In this document: piece by piece, positions 51,908 through 63,460 of the stretch
How the letters are laid out: every line of letters begins with the position of its first letter
Numbering within the stretch: position 1 is the first letter of the stretch
NCBI GenBank assembly: GCA_965153355.1
Contig: OZ231128.1
Coordinates: 13,268,001-13,332,000, forward strand
DNA from: Flaccisagitta enflata
Lineage: Eukaryota; Chaetognatha; Sagittoidea; Aphragmophora
Reading direction: 5' to 3'
Length of the DNA stretch: 64,000 bases
Position numbers and translations under genes: made by a program
The notes under the pieces: generated by a model
Database searches by the model: none
What the model was told of the DNA's origin: nothing
What the model saw: the letters and a program-made list of their open reading frames with translations, nothing else

Positions 51908-52147
51908 GGGGTGTTTCTACTGACAACAAAAACGTGATTCTTCCCGTTAAACGCGATTACAGCGTGAACACATATTTAAGAATTTCAACCGTCTCACGAG
52001 GGAGTGAGCGAGCCCGTGAACCAAGCGAGCGAGCAAAGCGATCATAGAGAAGGAGAGTGATGCCGAGCAAGTGAGTAGAGTGAGCAGTGCGAGAAAACGG
52101 ACATGGCGAGCGACTGAGTGGCCTGTTAAAAACGCGACTGATACCCC
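51908..52147. mobile_element. GGGCGTTTCTAG MITE, third copy
   Basis: GGGGGTGTTTCTACTGACAA to TTAAAAACGCGACTGATACC, interior GAGTGAGCGAGCCCGTGAAC C and AGCGAGCGAGCAAAGCG. The right TIR has decayed and touches the element starting at 52144. Confidence 0.65.
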
Positions 52148-53516
52148 TTTCATAATTAGGCGAACTGGAAAAATGAACAAAATTGAGAGCAAAAGTGGAT
52201 TGGGAGGGCTGAACGTTGACATCGAGATAGCTCATGTGTAGTATTTTCACAAACCGAGGCCAAATCGAGTATCTGCTCAAGTATGTTGCCTCGGGATGGT
52301 GTAATGTCAAAAATGTGGTGGAAGATTTTTTACTGATTTTGACAAGAACTTGTTTGATAGTGTAACGGTTTAAATTTACTTTAAATTTACTTCCACACAC
52401 GAAAAAAGAAAACTGCCACTCCTAGGTTGTCATGTAACTACCGGACAAAAATGAGGCAGTGGAGCACAGAGACGACCAGTGATAGACCCGCTACCCTGTG
52501 TTCAAAAGCGAGTGATACCAGCAAAACCTTTATTGTGCCAACAGTATTCATTTTGAGAAATTCAGATTGGTTTCATCAGAAAGCATATAACCTACCATTT
52601 ATTCATACAAAATTTCATAGCACTGGGTCTAGCAGTTTAGCTTCCACAAAATTTTGAAAATCTTTGAAATTTCCAGGAATTTTGCTCAAAAACTGTATTG
52701 TTAAACTGTTTTACATCAATGAACCCTTGTAATTTTTGCATGGATTGAGCTAAAATCATCGGATTGCTTATGAATTGGAAGTATTTGACCCTTCTTTTTC
52801 ATGTGATTGGATTTGTCAATATTTTGGAGAAAACTAGAGACCTGATGACTAGCAATGTGATGTAAAACCTACTCAAACTTTAAAAAATCAAAGAAAAATT
52901 GAAATTTGCCATATGAATTTTCCGTGATTTGTTACTTAGGGCTTGTAAAAATGTAAACTGAAGCTAATATTCTGCTTTTTGGACCAATCTGGCCATTTTT
53001 GCATGATTCATTTGAGAATGCCATTGGTTCCAAGCTACATAAGTCAGTACATCTTTATGTTAGGAATCCTCTAATAGTTTATCTACATTCTCATTCAAAA
53101 CTATGTGGAAGCTCAACCGCTAGAGCCAGTGCCATGAAATTTTGTAAAAATAAATGGTAGGTCATGTGCTTTTAAGCAAAACCAATCCAAAATTCTCAAA
53201 ATAAATACTTAAAGCGCAATAAAGGTTTTGCTGGTATCACTTGCTTTTGAACACAGGGTAAGTAAGAGAACACCACTACTAGAAAGGACGATCACGCCTT
53301 TCAATTTGGTCCTTTTTCCAAAGAGCAATAGCGTGGTATCAATTGAAAGAAGACATAAGGAGCCATTTGTCGACATAAATTGAACATTCTTTTGCAAAAC
53401 CGTTAAAACAATAACATATTTGAAAGTTATCTTTCAACTGGGACTATTCATCGAAATTTGTTAAGCACCTATGGACAAGTTGTGATCCCAGTTCGCCTAA
53501 TTTTGAGAGGGGTGTT
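52144..53516. mobile_element. CCCCTYTC..AATTAGGCGAACTGG TIR element with nested element
   Basis: Left CCCCTTTCATAATTAGGCGA ACTGG; right reverse-complements to CACCCCTCTCAAAATTAGGC GAACTGGGA. The left arm continues to about 52490 and the right from about 53262. No ORF. Confidence 0.6.
52494..53258. mobile_element. 765-bp TA-flanked TIR element, nested
   Basis: CCCTGTGTTCAAAAGCGAGT GATACCAGCAAAACCTTTAT TG on the left and the inverted copy on the right (CAATAAAGGTTTTGCTGGTA TCACTTGCTTTTGAACACAG GG), TA at 52492-52493 and 53259-53260. Inner arms also match (CACTGGGTCTAGCAG / CTAGAGCCAGTG). Confidence 0.8.
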
Positions 53517-53979
53517 AGAAATGAGTCCAAACTCCGACACAGGGGGGCTTTAGTGGGAATTTAGTTTTGCAATTACCTTTTCTCCATGCATACTGCCTAA
53601 AATTTGGATTTGGTTTGTTAAAAAACACCCACGCACATTGCTGCAAAAAAGTTGAAAGCATCAATTTAAGCTCATGTCACTCCTAGTTACTAGGCAAGCT
53701 AAGATATCACCAGGTAAGGTCTGGCTGATTGTACAATAGCCTGGCGATCAGCAGAACATAACTAGTTATCTCTGAGCTTAATATCTCGGACATGGTTTAT
53801 GATAATTTCTTCATTGTTTTTTTTTTATTGAAATAGAAATCTTTTAGACAATTGAAAGGTAAATTGGTGGCATTTGAATATCAATACTACCTTCACAAAC
53901 AAATCTTTATACCTAGTAAATAAGTTCATTTGTTGACTAATTAAGGAATACCAGTTGATCACAAATTGATCAATATTTA

Positions 53980-54192
53980 CTATTTAGTGTGAGCATCACT
54001 CCACAATTCACGACCGCCATTTGTCGGTGTAGTGATTCCGAGAGCTTCTTGAGTTACTCTGGAGAGATGGTGTTCCAGACAATTCTCACCATTTTCTTGG
54101 TCTCCTCTTTTGCTGTGTTTAGACTCATAGCTCGACAGAGACTTGGCAAATTGTAGAACAAGCCCAAGAGGGCAACAGTCGCGTGCATCTGG
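53980..54192 (-). CDS. possible terminal exon, unrecognised
   Basis: Minus-strand open frame ending at a stop at 53980-53982, preceded by an acceptor-like TTTGTCATTTCCAG. It encodes about 68 residues with ordinary composition (SRVTQEALGITTPTNGGREL near the end). A second frame of the same exon is also open for about 44 codons, which weakens the case. No family recognised. Confidence 0.25.
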   Translation of the reverse strand, partial: PDARDCCPLGLVLQFAKSLSSYESKHSKRGDQENGENCLEHHLSRVTQEALGITTPTNGGRELWSDAHTK

Positions 54193-54229
54193 AAATGACA
54201 AACAAAAGATTCCCCCCCCCAAGGCCGCG

Positions 54230-55035
54230 TAATATGTATTGATACAATGTCGATACAATATCGATACGGTATCGATGAGATATTACGTGCTCGATATTAG
54301 GGGTGTTTATAAACACCAAATAAACACCAAATAAACAACAAATAAACAACAAATAAACACCAAATAAACAATGCTATGCAATTGTTTATAAACATCAAAG
54401 ATGCATATCAAATAAACAAAATTGTTAAAATGGTATTAAAAGACGCTGTTTATAAACGACTCTAAATTACCGTTTATAAACGGAGAAAAAAAAGAAATTG
54501 TTTGACCTGATCAGTACAAACTGAAAAAGCCCAAGCTAGAAAATGTTCTATTAAACAATTCAAAAATCTGAAGGTTGTTATCATTTTTTTGGGGCTCCAA
54601 AAATCGTTAAAATGAGCCCATAAATGATCATTTATAAACACAATAATAACAAAAAATAAGCGTTTATAAACGCTAAATATATTGTGTGTATAAACGCCAA
54701 AAATTGTTTATTTGCCCCCTATTTCTTTTGTTTATAGCCACAAAAATTGCAATGGAAATAGTACTTAAGCATCTTTTTTCTCCTCCTCCCCCTACTCCTC
54801 CTCCTCATCCAAAATCGTTTATTTGCTCCCAATTTCCTTTCCAAATAAACAAAAAATTGTTTATTTGGCACCATAAATTTGTTTTTATAAACGTTTACAC
54901 TCCTTTAGAAATTTTTGTGTTTATAAACACCAAAAATATGAACCTCATAAACAAATTTGTTTATTTGTTACCATAAATTGGATCTCATAAACAGATTTCT
55001 ATATTTCTCTCCTCCTCCTCCCCCTCCTCCTCACA
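54230..55035. mobile_element. TTTATAAAC-rich element, left arm and middle
   Basis: Starts with GATACAATATCGATACGGTA TCGATGAGATATTACGTGCT CGATATTAGG, then dozens of GTTTATAAAC / AAATAAACA words, a unique block 54490-54640 (TTTGACCTGATCAGTACAAA, AAAATCGTTAAAATGAGCCC) and a middle block 54797-54975 ending near a CTCCTCC tract. The unique block recurs inverted at 62720-62870; the middle block recurs directly at 62388-62570. Confidence 0.65.
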
Positions 55036-55639
55036 GTGGGCCATGATTCGGAAAGGAGGCAATTGTAACTGTATTGGGGAGTAGTGAATTACCATCATAC
55101 TCATTCAGTTTTCATCAAACGTCATAGAACGTCATGCCCTAATGGGGAAAAGAAACCTACGCTACGGTAGCATACACTAAGCACTACAGCCGTAGGGGTG
55201 GGGGATGCTCGCGCAATCCTCCATTCTTTAGTGTGTGGTATGCCGCCTCAAACAATGGTGTAGTGGCAGTGACTGAGTGAGACCCTCACTGAATTTACTG
55301 CATCACAACCAGAAAGTGCTCTGTTGCTTCTGAAACGAACATCCAATACCGAATTCAGACTGAGATACTTTTTTTCGCTTTTTCTTCACTTTTTTTCTTC
55401 TTTTTCAATTCTTTATTGAAATGATTCAAAAAACTTGAAAAATATCATTTTGACAATGGCGATGATGTTGAGCCCAAAAACGATGAGAGAGCCAAGAGCC
55501 ACGAGCAACGACGACTACAACGGACATGACTGATGCCAAAAGCAAACGGAATGAGGGAAATGAGGCTAAGTTAGGGTCAATTTGAGCGCCTCGCTTAATA
55601 CGGACATAGAAATGAATGCTTGGAACAAATCAATGAATA

Positions 55640-55745
55640 AAGAAATGAATAGATGAATGAATGAATGAAAAAATAAGTGAATAAATGAATGAGTCAAAGA
55701 TTAAATGAATGAGTTAACAAATGAATAAATGAATGAACTACTGCA
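55640..55745. repeat. (GAAT)n / GAATAAAT tandem repeat
   Basis: ATGAATGAATGAAT, AATAAATGAATGAG and similar; a second, purer (GAAT)n lies at 57058-57135. Confidence 0.9.
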
Positions 55746-55794
55746 CTAGAATGAGCATCGAGAGGCCAGACAACCTACCGACTGTTTTTCTCCT

Positions 55795-55796
<2 letters not shown>

Positions 55797-55882
<86 letters not shown>
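55797..55882. repeat. (CT)n microsatellite
   Basis: About 86 bp uninterrupted. Confidence 0.97.
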
Positions 55883-55885
<3 letters not shown>

Positions 55886-55945
55886 GATTTTGTTTACACG
55901 TTCGCGTTGGGGCAGTGAACGGTAAGTCAGGGCCACCTAGCGCGG

Positions 55946-56105
55946 GAATGAACGAACGAACGAACAAACGAACGAACGAACGAGCGAATGAACGAACGAA
56001 CGAACGAACGAACGAACGAACGAACGAACGAATGAATAAATGAACAAACAAACCAACGAATGAACGAACGAACAAACGAACGACAAATGAACGAACGAAC
56101 GAACG
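55946..56105. repeat. (CGAA)n microsatellite
   Basis: GAACGAACGAAC with AATGAATAAA interruptions; the Phe-Val-Arg-Ser frames on the minus strand are repeat-derived. Confidence 0.95.
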
Positions 56106-56156
56106 AGAAAAAAAGAGAAAAAGATGGGAGGGAAGGAAAGACAGAGAGAAGAAAGA

Positions 56157-56336
56157 AACAAGGCCGGATACACGGCCATCAGTTGCGGACGGGTGGGCAG
56201 GGGCGGAAATGCGCGTTTTCCCACTTTTCGACTCGATGGTTACGGACCGACGGACGGACGGACGGACGGATGGACCGACGGACGGACGGACGGACGGACA
56301 AAGCCTCTTATAGAGTTGCGTGTCCGCAACTAAAAA
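56157..56336 (-). mobile_element. GTCG-hairpin element, TTGCGGAC version of 17654
   Basis: AACAAGGCCGGATACACGGC CATC, subterminal AGTTGCGGACGGGTGGGCAG, GGCGGAAATGCGCGTTTTCC CACTTTTCGACTCG, CGGA tandem tract, AAAGCCTCTTATAGAG, hairpin GTTGCGTGTCCGCAACTAAA. Compared with 17654-17820, subterminal and hairpin bases have changed together. Confidence 0.85.
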
Positions 56337-56469
56337 CAAGGCCAACACCTGACACTTTTACAGTCGCGTGCGATTATTAAGAGCATTAAAATTAGACCAA
56401 AAGACCAAAAAACAAAAAGACCAAAAGACAAAGAGACTAAATGTTAATTGACTTAACTTTAAATAACTT

Positions 56470-56476
<7 letters not shown>
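56337..56476 (-). mobile_element. GTCG-hairpin element, GTCATTTTA subtype tail
   Basis: ACAAGGCCAACACCTGACAC TTTTACAGTCGCGTGCG, then ACTTAAAATGAC-type decamers in minus sense. Hairpin end replaced by the GAAA and TG repeats. Confidence 0.55.
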
Positions 56477-56635
<159 letters not shown>

Positions 56636-56744
56636 TGCGTGTACGTGCATTTTTGTTAAGAGGTGGAAAAAAGAATGAAATGAAGCCTCCGCTTATACGC
56701 TCTTTGATCAAGTCTGACAAATTGCGGAATCTGAGTGACAGCAG

Positions 56745-56746
<2 letters not shown>

Positions 56747-56802
<56 letters not shown>
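56747..56802. repeat. (CT)n microsatellite
   Basis: About 55 bp uninterrupted CT. Confidence 0.95.
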
Positions 56803-56805
<3 letters not shown>

Positions 56806-57057
56806 CCCATTTGCGATTGAAATGATACAAAAAAGATAAAAATGACCATTTCAACAACGGTGATGATAATGAACCTTAAAACGACAATGCTTAACACATC
56901 GACAACTACGACTGACATGACTTACGCCAACAGCAAAAAAATGCGGGAGAAGAGGTCGAGATCTGACCAATTTGTGCACTTCTCTCACTACAAATATGAA
57001 AATGAACGCTTTGAACGAATGAATGACTAAGTTATTTAATAAACAAATGATTGAATG

Positions 57058-57135
57058 TATGAATGAATGAATGAATGAATGAATGAATGAATGAATGAAT
57101 GAATGAATGAATGAAGGAATGATTGAATGAATGAA
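57058..57135. repeat. (GAAT)n microsatellite
   Basis: Sixteen or so GAAT units with a GAAGGAATGATT break. Confidence 0.95.
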
Positions 57136-57158
57136 TAAAAAAACGAATGAATGAACTA

Positions 57159-57593
57159 CACTTTTTTTGTTTTATAAGAGACCAGTTTATAAGAGACATG
57201 AGCCTGAGATTTGCCAAAATTTTAAGAACAAAATAAGAAAATGCCAAGGCTGAGATTCAGTATTGGTCATTTTTAAAAGAATTTTTTTTTAAATTTCTGA
57301 TGTAAAAATAGATTTTATTCAAATTCTTCAGAAATAAAGTTTTTTTATCTATAAAAGAACTTCCTTATTCAGTTTGCCTATGAAATCAGGCATTATATTA
57401 AAAAAAAAAACATGATAATTACCAAGTTTAAGATATAAATATAATAAATAAGGTGTTTGTATACAATTCATATTTCAATTAGCATAGAAGAAATTAAGAA
57501 CACTTTAAGAGAATTTCAGGCTGAAAACGGCCTAAAATTTAAGAACATCCAGGCTGGGTTCAAAAAAGTTGTCTCTTATAAAAAAAAAAAGTG
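57159..57593. mobile_element. 435-bp TA-flanked element (CACTTTTTT..TTATAAGAGAC)
   Basis: Left CACTTTTTTTGTTTTATAAG AGAC; right inverted GTCTCTTATAAAAAAAAAAA GTG; TA at 57157-57158 and 57594-57595. The interior contains ATGAGCCTGAGATTTGCCAA AATTTTAAGAA. Confidence 0.75.
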
Positions 57594-57660
57594 TAATGAA
57601 TTAGAATAAACGTTGGAGATTGAAGAAAGACAGGAATAAAGAAAGACAGGTATGAAGAAA

Positions 57661-57781
57661 GACGTTTTGAACTGACCAACTGATTCTCCGTGTCTCTCTG
57701 TCCATCTGTCCGTGTCTGTCTGTCTGTCACTCACACACTCACTCTCTCTCATCGCGTGTTGGAGGTCTTAAATTGTAACAG

Positions 57782-57853
<72 letters not shown>

Positions 57854-57875
57854 GGCCAGACAGACAGAGAGACAG
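57661..57875. repeat. (TCTG), (GA)n, (CA)n, (CAGA) cluster
   Basis: GTCTGTCTGTC near 57715, (GA)n 57787-57819, (CA)n 57820-57851, then CAGACAGAGAGACAGACAG. Confidence 0.95.
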
Positions 57876-57926
57876 ACAGGGGGGAACTATGTTGAGCATT
57901 CGGCCTTAAATGCCCTCCTCGTTTTT

Positions 57927-58068
57927 AGTTGCGTGCTGCACTTTTTAAGTGCGACAAAGCACCTCTATAACTGGCTGTGTCGGTCGGTCGGTCGGTTGGT
58001 CGGTTGGTTGGTAACGCATTCGTTAGACGATCCACACGTACCACCTTATTCGCCTACTTGGCTTTGTT
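57927..58068 (+). mobile_element. GTCG-hairpin element with second hairpin
   Basis: AGTTGCGTGCTGCACTTTTT AAGTGCGACAAAGCACCTCT ATAACTGGCTGTGTCGGTCG G. The start has the AAGTGC arm of the 40748 subtype embedded, giving a GTTGC..GCACTT/AAGTGC composite. Ends TTATTCGCCTACTTGGCTTT G. Confidence 0.6.
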
Positions 58069-58071
58069 TCT

Positions 58072-58363
58072 TGGTAAGAGACATATTTTGAACTCAGCCG
58101 GGGTTCTCTTAATTTTTTTGCCGTTTAAGGCTCAATGTTTCTTAAATTAGTCGTAAAATGGTAGGTTTTTTCAGAATAATGACGAATTTTTCTGAAAAAT
58201 TTCAAAAAAGATTTATTCTAACACAACCCTCTAAAAAACTGCCTCAAAAATTTCCGAAACTGAATCTAAGCCTGGGCATTCTTATTTTATTCTTAATATT
58301 TTGGCAAACGTCAGGCTCATGTCTCTTTTAAAAAGTCTCATATAAAGATGTCTTATAAAAAAG
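58072..58363. mobile_element. partial relative of the 57159 element
   Basis: Begins TAAGAGACATATTTTGAACT and ends AGATGTCTTATAAAAAAGTG followed by TA; contains GCCTGGGCATTCTTATTTTA and TTTTGGCAAACGTCAGGCTC ATGTCTC, inverted to the 57159 copy. Confidence 0.55.
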
Positions 58364-58649
58364 TGTACACGACTCTATTTGCATATTGCTATCTATTATA
58401 AAGAATATTAGAAGTAAACCGTGAGTAATTGAGTTTGTTAGGATATCTCTCAAGAAAACAAATCAACCCTACCGGTTAACATGAGACAACTCACTGCTGC
58501 AAATGATGATACGAACAGTGATATTTGTCGCAAGGATTGATGGATCAAGACCATCAATTCTTGATCAAGACAGGAAATTAAAGAAAAAACAAAACTTGGA
58601 GGTGGGAGGGACGTTGACCGGCAATCGTACAAGTTCAGGGTGTCACCAA

Positions 58650-61600
58650 GGTGTAGGTGTTATAGGTGGTTATGGGGTGGTTGGTTGGTCTCTGGTCTGC
58701 ATCGAGGGTGGGTTTTGTCCACGGTGATGGTGTTTTAGGTGTTATAGGTGGTTATGGGGTGGTTGGTTGGTCTCTGGTCTGCATCGAGGGTGGGTTTGGT
58801 CCACGGTGATGGTGTTTTAGGTGTTATAGGTGGTTATGGGGTGGTTGGTTGGTCTCTGGTCTGCATCGAGGGTGGGTTTGGTCACGGTGATGGTGTTTTA
58901 GTGTTATATAGGAGTGTTATGGTTGGTTGGGTCTCTGGTCTCTACATTGCAGTGGGTTTTGTCCAGTGATGGTGTTTTAGGTGTTATAAGTGGTTATGGG
59001 GTGGTTGGTTGGTCTCTGGTCTGCATAAAGGTGTTTTGTCACGGTGATGGTGTTTTAGGTATTATAGGTGGTTATAGGGTGGTTGGTTGGTCTCTGGTCT
59101 GCATCGAAGTGGGTTTGTCCTGGTGATGGTGTTTAGGTGTTATAAGTGGTTATGAGGTGGATTGGTTGGTCTCTGGTCTGCATGAGGTGGGTTTGTCCAC
59201 AGTGATGGTGTTTTAGGTGTTATAGGTGGTTATGGGGTGATTGGTTGGTCTCTGGTCTGCATCGAGGGTGGGTTTTGGTCCACGGTGATGGTGTTTTAGG
59301 TGTTATAAGTGGTTATGGGGTGGGTTGGTTGGTCTCTGCATCTGAGGGTGGGTTTGTCACGGTCCATGGTGTTTTGTTATAGGTGTTATAGGTGGGTATG
59401 GGGTGGTTGGTTGGTCTCTGGTCTGCATCGAGGGTGGGTTTTGTCCACGGTGATAGTGTTTTAGGTGTTATAGGTGGTTATGGGGTGGTTTGGTTGGTCT
59501 CTGGTCTGCATCGAGGGTGGGTTTGGTCCACGGTGATGGTTTTTAGGTGTTATAGGTGGTTATGGGGTGGTTGGTTTGGTCTCTGTCTGCATCGAGGGTG
59601 GGTTTGGTCACGGTGATGGTGTTTTAGGTGTTATAGGTGGTTATGGGGTGGTTGGTTGGTCTCTGGTCTGCATCGAGGGTGGGTTTTGTCCCGGTGATGG
59701 TGTTTTAGGTGTTATAAGGTGGTTATGGGGTGGTTGGTTGGTCTCTGGTCTGCATCGAGGTGGGTTTGGTCACAGTGATGGTGTTTTAGGTGTTATAGGT
59801 GGTTATGGGGTGGTTGGTTGGTCTCTGGTCTGCATCGAGGGTGGGTTTTGTCCACGGTGATGGTGTTTTAGGTGTTATAGGTGGTTATGGGGTGGTTGGT
59901 TGGTCTCTGGTCTGCATCGAGGGTGGGTTTTGTCCACGGTGATGGTGTTTTAGGTGTTATAGGTGGTTATGGGGTGGTTGGTTGGTCTCTGGTCTGCATC
60001 GGTGGGGGGGTGGTGGCGGGTGGTTTTTTAGGTGTTATAGGTGGTTATGGGGTGGTTGGTTGGTCTCTGGTCTGCATCGAGGGTGGGTTTTGTCCACGGT
60101 GATGGTGTTTTAGGTGTTATAGGTGGTTATGGGGTGGTTGGTTGGTCTCTGGTCTGCATCGAGGGTGGGTTTTGTCCACGGTGATGGTGTTTTAGGTGTT
60201 ATAGGTGGTTATGGGGTGGTTGGTTGGTCTCTGGTCTGCATCGAGGGTGGGTTTTGTCCACGGTGATGGTGTTTTAGGTGTTATAGGTGGTTATGGGGTG
60301 GTTGGTTGGTCTCTGGTCTGCATCGAGGTGGGTTTGGTCACGGTGATGGTGTTTTAGGTGTTATAGGTGGTTATGGGGTGGTTGGTTGGTCTCTGGTCTG
60401 CATCGAGGTGGGTTTGTCCACGGTGATGGTGTTTTAGGTGTTATAGGTGGTTATGGGGTGGTTGGTTGGTCTCTGGTCTGCATCGAGGGTGGGTTTTGTC
60501 CACGGTGATGGTGTTTTAGGTGTTATAGGTGGTTATGGGGTGGTTGGTTGGTCTCTGGTCTGCATCGAGGGTGGGTTTTGTCCACGGTGATGGTGTTTTA
60601 GGTGTTATAGGTGGTTATGGGGTGGTTGGTTGGTCTCTGGTCTGCATCGAGGGTGGGTTTTGTCCACGGTGATGGTGTTTTAGGTGTTATAGGTGGTTAT
60701 GGGGTGGTTGGTTGGTCTCTGGTCTGCATCGAGGGTGGGTTTGGTCCACGGTGATGGTGTTTTAGGTGTTATAGGTGGTTATGGGGTGGTTGGTTGGTCT
60801 CTGGTCTGCATCGAGGGTGGGTTTGGTCCGGTGATGGTGTTTTAGGTGTTATAGGTGGTTATGGGGTGGTTGGTTGGTCTCTGGTCTGCATCGAGGGTGG
60901 GTTTGGTCCACGGTGATGGTGTTTTAGGTGTTATAGGTGGTTATAGGGTGGTTGGTTGGTCTCTGGTCTGCATCGAGGTGGGTTTGGTCACGGTGATGGT
61001 GTTTTAGGTGTTATAGGTGGTTATGGGGTGGTTGGTTGGTCTCTGGTCTGCATCGAGGTGGGTTTGGTCCACGGTGATGGTGTTTTAGGTGTTATAGGTG
61101 GTTATGGGGTGGTTGGTTGGTCTCTGGTCTGCATCGAGGGTGGGTTTGGTCCACGGTGATGGTGTTTTAGGTGTTATAGGTGGTTATGGGGTGGTTGGTT
61201 GGTCTCTGGTCTGCATCGAGGGTGGGTTGGTCCACGGTGATGGTGTTTAGGTGTTATAGGTGGTTATGGGGTGGTTGGTTGGTCTCTGGTCTGCATCGAG
61301 GGTGGGTTTGGTCCACGGTGATGGTGTTTTAGGTGTTATAGGTGGTTATGGGGTGGTTGGTTGGTCTCTGGTCTGCATCGAGGGTGGGTTTGGTCCACGG
61401 TGATGGTGTTTTAGGTGTTATAGGTGGTTATGGGGTGGTTGGTTGGTCTCTGGTCTGCATCGAGGGTGGGTTTGGTCCACGGTGATGGTGTTTTAGGTGT
61501 TATAGGTGGTTATGGGGTGGTTGGTTGGTCTCTGGTCTGCATCGAGGGTGGGTTTGGTCCACGGTGATGGTGTTTTAGGTGTTATAGGTGGTTATGGGGT

Positions 61601-62387
61601 GGTTGGTTGGTCTCTGGTCTGCATCGAGGGTGGGTTTGGTCCACGGTGATGGTGTTTTAGGTGTTATAGGTGGTTATGGGGTGGTTGGTTGGTCTCTGGT
61701 CTGCATCGAGGGTGGGTTTGGTCCATGGTGATGGTGTTTTAGGTGTTATAGGTGGTTATGGGGTGGTTGGTTGGTCTCTGGTCTGCATCGAGGGTGGGTT
61801 TGGTCCACGGTGATGGTGTTTTAGGTGTTATAGGTGGTTATGGGGTGGTTGGTTGGTCTCTGGTCTGCATCGAGGGTGGGTTTGGTCCACGGTGATGGTG
61901 TTTTAGGTGTTATAGGTGGTTATGGGGTGGTTGGTTGGTCTCAGGTCTGCATCGAGGGTGGGTTTGGTCCACGGTGATGGTGTTTTAGGTGTTATAGGTG
62001 GTTATGGGGTGGTTGGTTGGTCTCTGGTCTGCATCGAGGGTGGGTTTGGTCCACGGTGATGGTGTTTTAGGTGTTATAGGTGGTTATGGGGTGGTTGGTT
62101 GGTCTCTGGTCTGCATCGAGGGTGGGTTTGGTCCACGGTGATGGTGTTTTAGGTGTTATAGGTGGTTATGGGGTGGTTGGTTGGTCTCTGGTCTGCATCG
62201 AGGGTGGGTTTGGTCCACGGTGATGGTGTTTTAGGTGTTATAGGTGGTTATGGGGTGGTTGGTTGGTCTCTGGTCTGCATCGAGGGTGGGTTTGGTCCAC
62301 GGTGATGGTGTTTTAGGTGTTATAGGTGGTTATGGGGTGGTTGGTTGGTCTCTGGTCTGCATCGAGGGTGGGTTTGGTCCACGGTGC
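58650..62387. repeat. 82-bp satellite array, about 45 units
   Basis: Unit of 82 bp: GGTGTTATAGGTGGTTATGG, GGTGGTTGGTTGGTCTCTGG, TCTGCATCGAGGGTGGGTTT, GGTCCACGGTGATGGTGTTT TA. The first ~1.4 kb has many indels and the TTTTGTCC variant is common up to about 60.7 kb; from about 61.3 kb the units are nearly identical with TTTGGTCC. All 60-97-codon frames are the unit read in one of three frames (82 is not a multiple of 3). Confidence 0.97.
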
Positions 62388-63078
62388 TCCTCCACATCCA
62401 AAATTGTTTATTTGCTCCCAATTTCCTTTCCAAATAAACAAAAAATTGTTTGTTTGGCACCATAAATTTGTTTTTATAAATGTTTACACTCCTTTAGAAG
62501 TTTTTGTGTTTATAAACACCAAAAATATGAACCTCATAAACGAATTTGTTTATTTGGTACCATAAATCGTACATTATCCATTGCAATTTTTTTGGTTATA
62601 AGGGGTCTAAGGAGGAAATAAATGATGTTTTAATATTTTTTGGGGTTTGTCAATACAAATTATTTTGCGTTTATAAACACCTAATTTTTGTTGTTTATAA
62701 ACATCAATATTAATGTGTTTATAAACGATAAATTATGGGCTCATTTTAACGATTTTTGGGGTCAGAAAAATCAGTAGCAACCTTCAAAATTTTGACATTT
62801 CTAATAGAACATTTTCTAGTGTGGACATTTTCAGTTTGTACTGATCGGGTCAAACAATTTCTTATTTTCCTTTGTTTATAAACAGTGATATGAAGTCGTT
62901 TATAAACAGCGTTTTTTACTGCCATTAAAACATTTTTTGTTTATTTGACTTGCATTTTTAATGTTTATAAACAGTAGTATAGCATTGTTTATAAACGGCA
63001 TTTATTTGGCGTTTATACACAACACCTAATTCGAGGATGTAATACCTGGTATCGATACAATATTGATACAATACAATA
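62388..63078. mobile_element. TTTATAAAC-rich element, middle block and right arm
   Basis: 62388-62570 is a direct copy of 54797-54975 (AAATTGTTTATTTGCTCCCA, ATTTCCTTTCCAAATAAACA, TTACACTCCTTTAGAA). 62640-63078 is the inverted relative of 54240-54640, including ATGGGCTCATTTTAACGATT TTTGGGG and CAGTTTGTACTGATCGGGTC, and ends CGAGGATGTAATACCTGGTA TCGATACAATATTGATAC. Confidence 0.65.
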
Positions 63079-63079
63079 C

Positions 63080-63300
63080 CCAAAAAGAAAAAAAAATACC
63101 CAAAAATACCCAAAAATACCCAAAAATACCCAAAAATACCCAAACAAACCCAAAAGTACCCAACAATTATCCAAAAGTACCCTATAGTACCCCAAGTACC
63201 CAGAACAACTTAAGCACCGTAAAGCACCCTGAACTAACCTAAAGTACCCTGAAATACCCTAGAGTACCTTAAATTACCTTGAAAAACCTTAAAAAGTCAT
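63080..63300. repeat. ACCCAAAAAT / AAAGTACCCT decamer repeat
   Basis: About seven ACCCAAAAAT units grade into AAAAGTACCCAACA and AAAGTACCCTGAAAT units. Confidence 0.9.
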
Positions 63301-63329
63301 AATTTTTAAAAATGTGACGGACGGACGGA

Positions 63330-63460
63330 CTCAAAAAGATGAATAAATAAGAGTAAACAATAAATCTGATAAATAATGATAAACAATAATAAACATTGAA
63401 TAATGATAAACAATGATAAATAATGATAAACAATAACAAATAATTGTGAAAAACAATATA
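63330..63460. repeat. GATAAACAAT degenerate tandem repeat
   Basis: ATAATGATAAACAATAATAA and variants. Confidence 0.8.

Noticed and set aside
58650-62387. CRISPR-like regular array
   Set aside because: The unit has no repeat/spacer division: the full 82 bp is conserved, no cas genes are present and the DNA is eukaryotic.
58503-62465. Repeated 67-97-codon frames with GVIGGYGVVGWSLVCIEGG
   Set aside because: The satellite unit is 82 bp, so each unit changes frame and TAG in TTTTAG or TTATAG ends the frame. No start, splice or promoter context.
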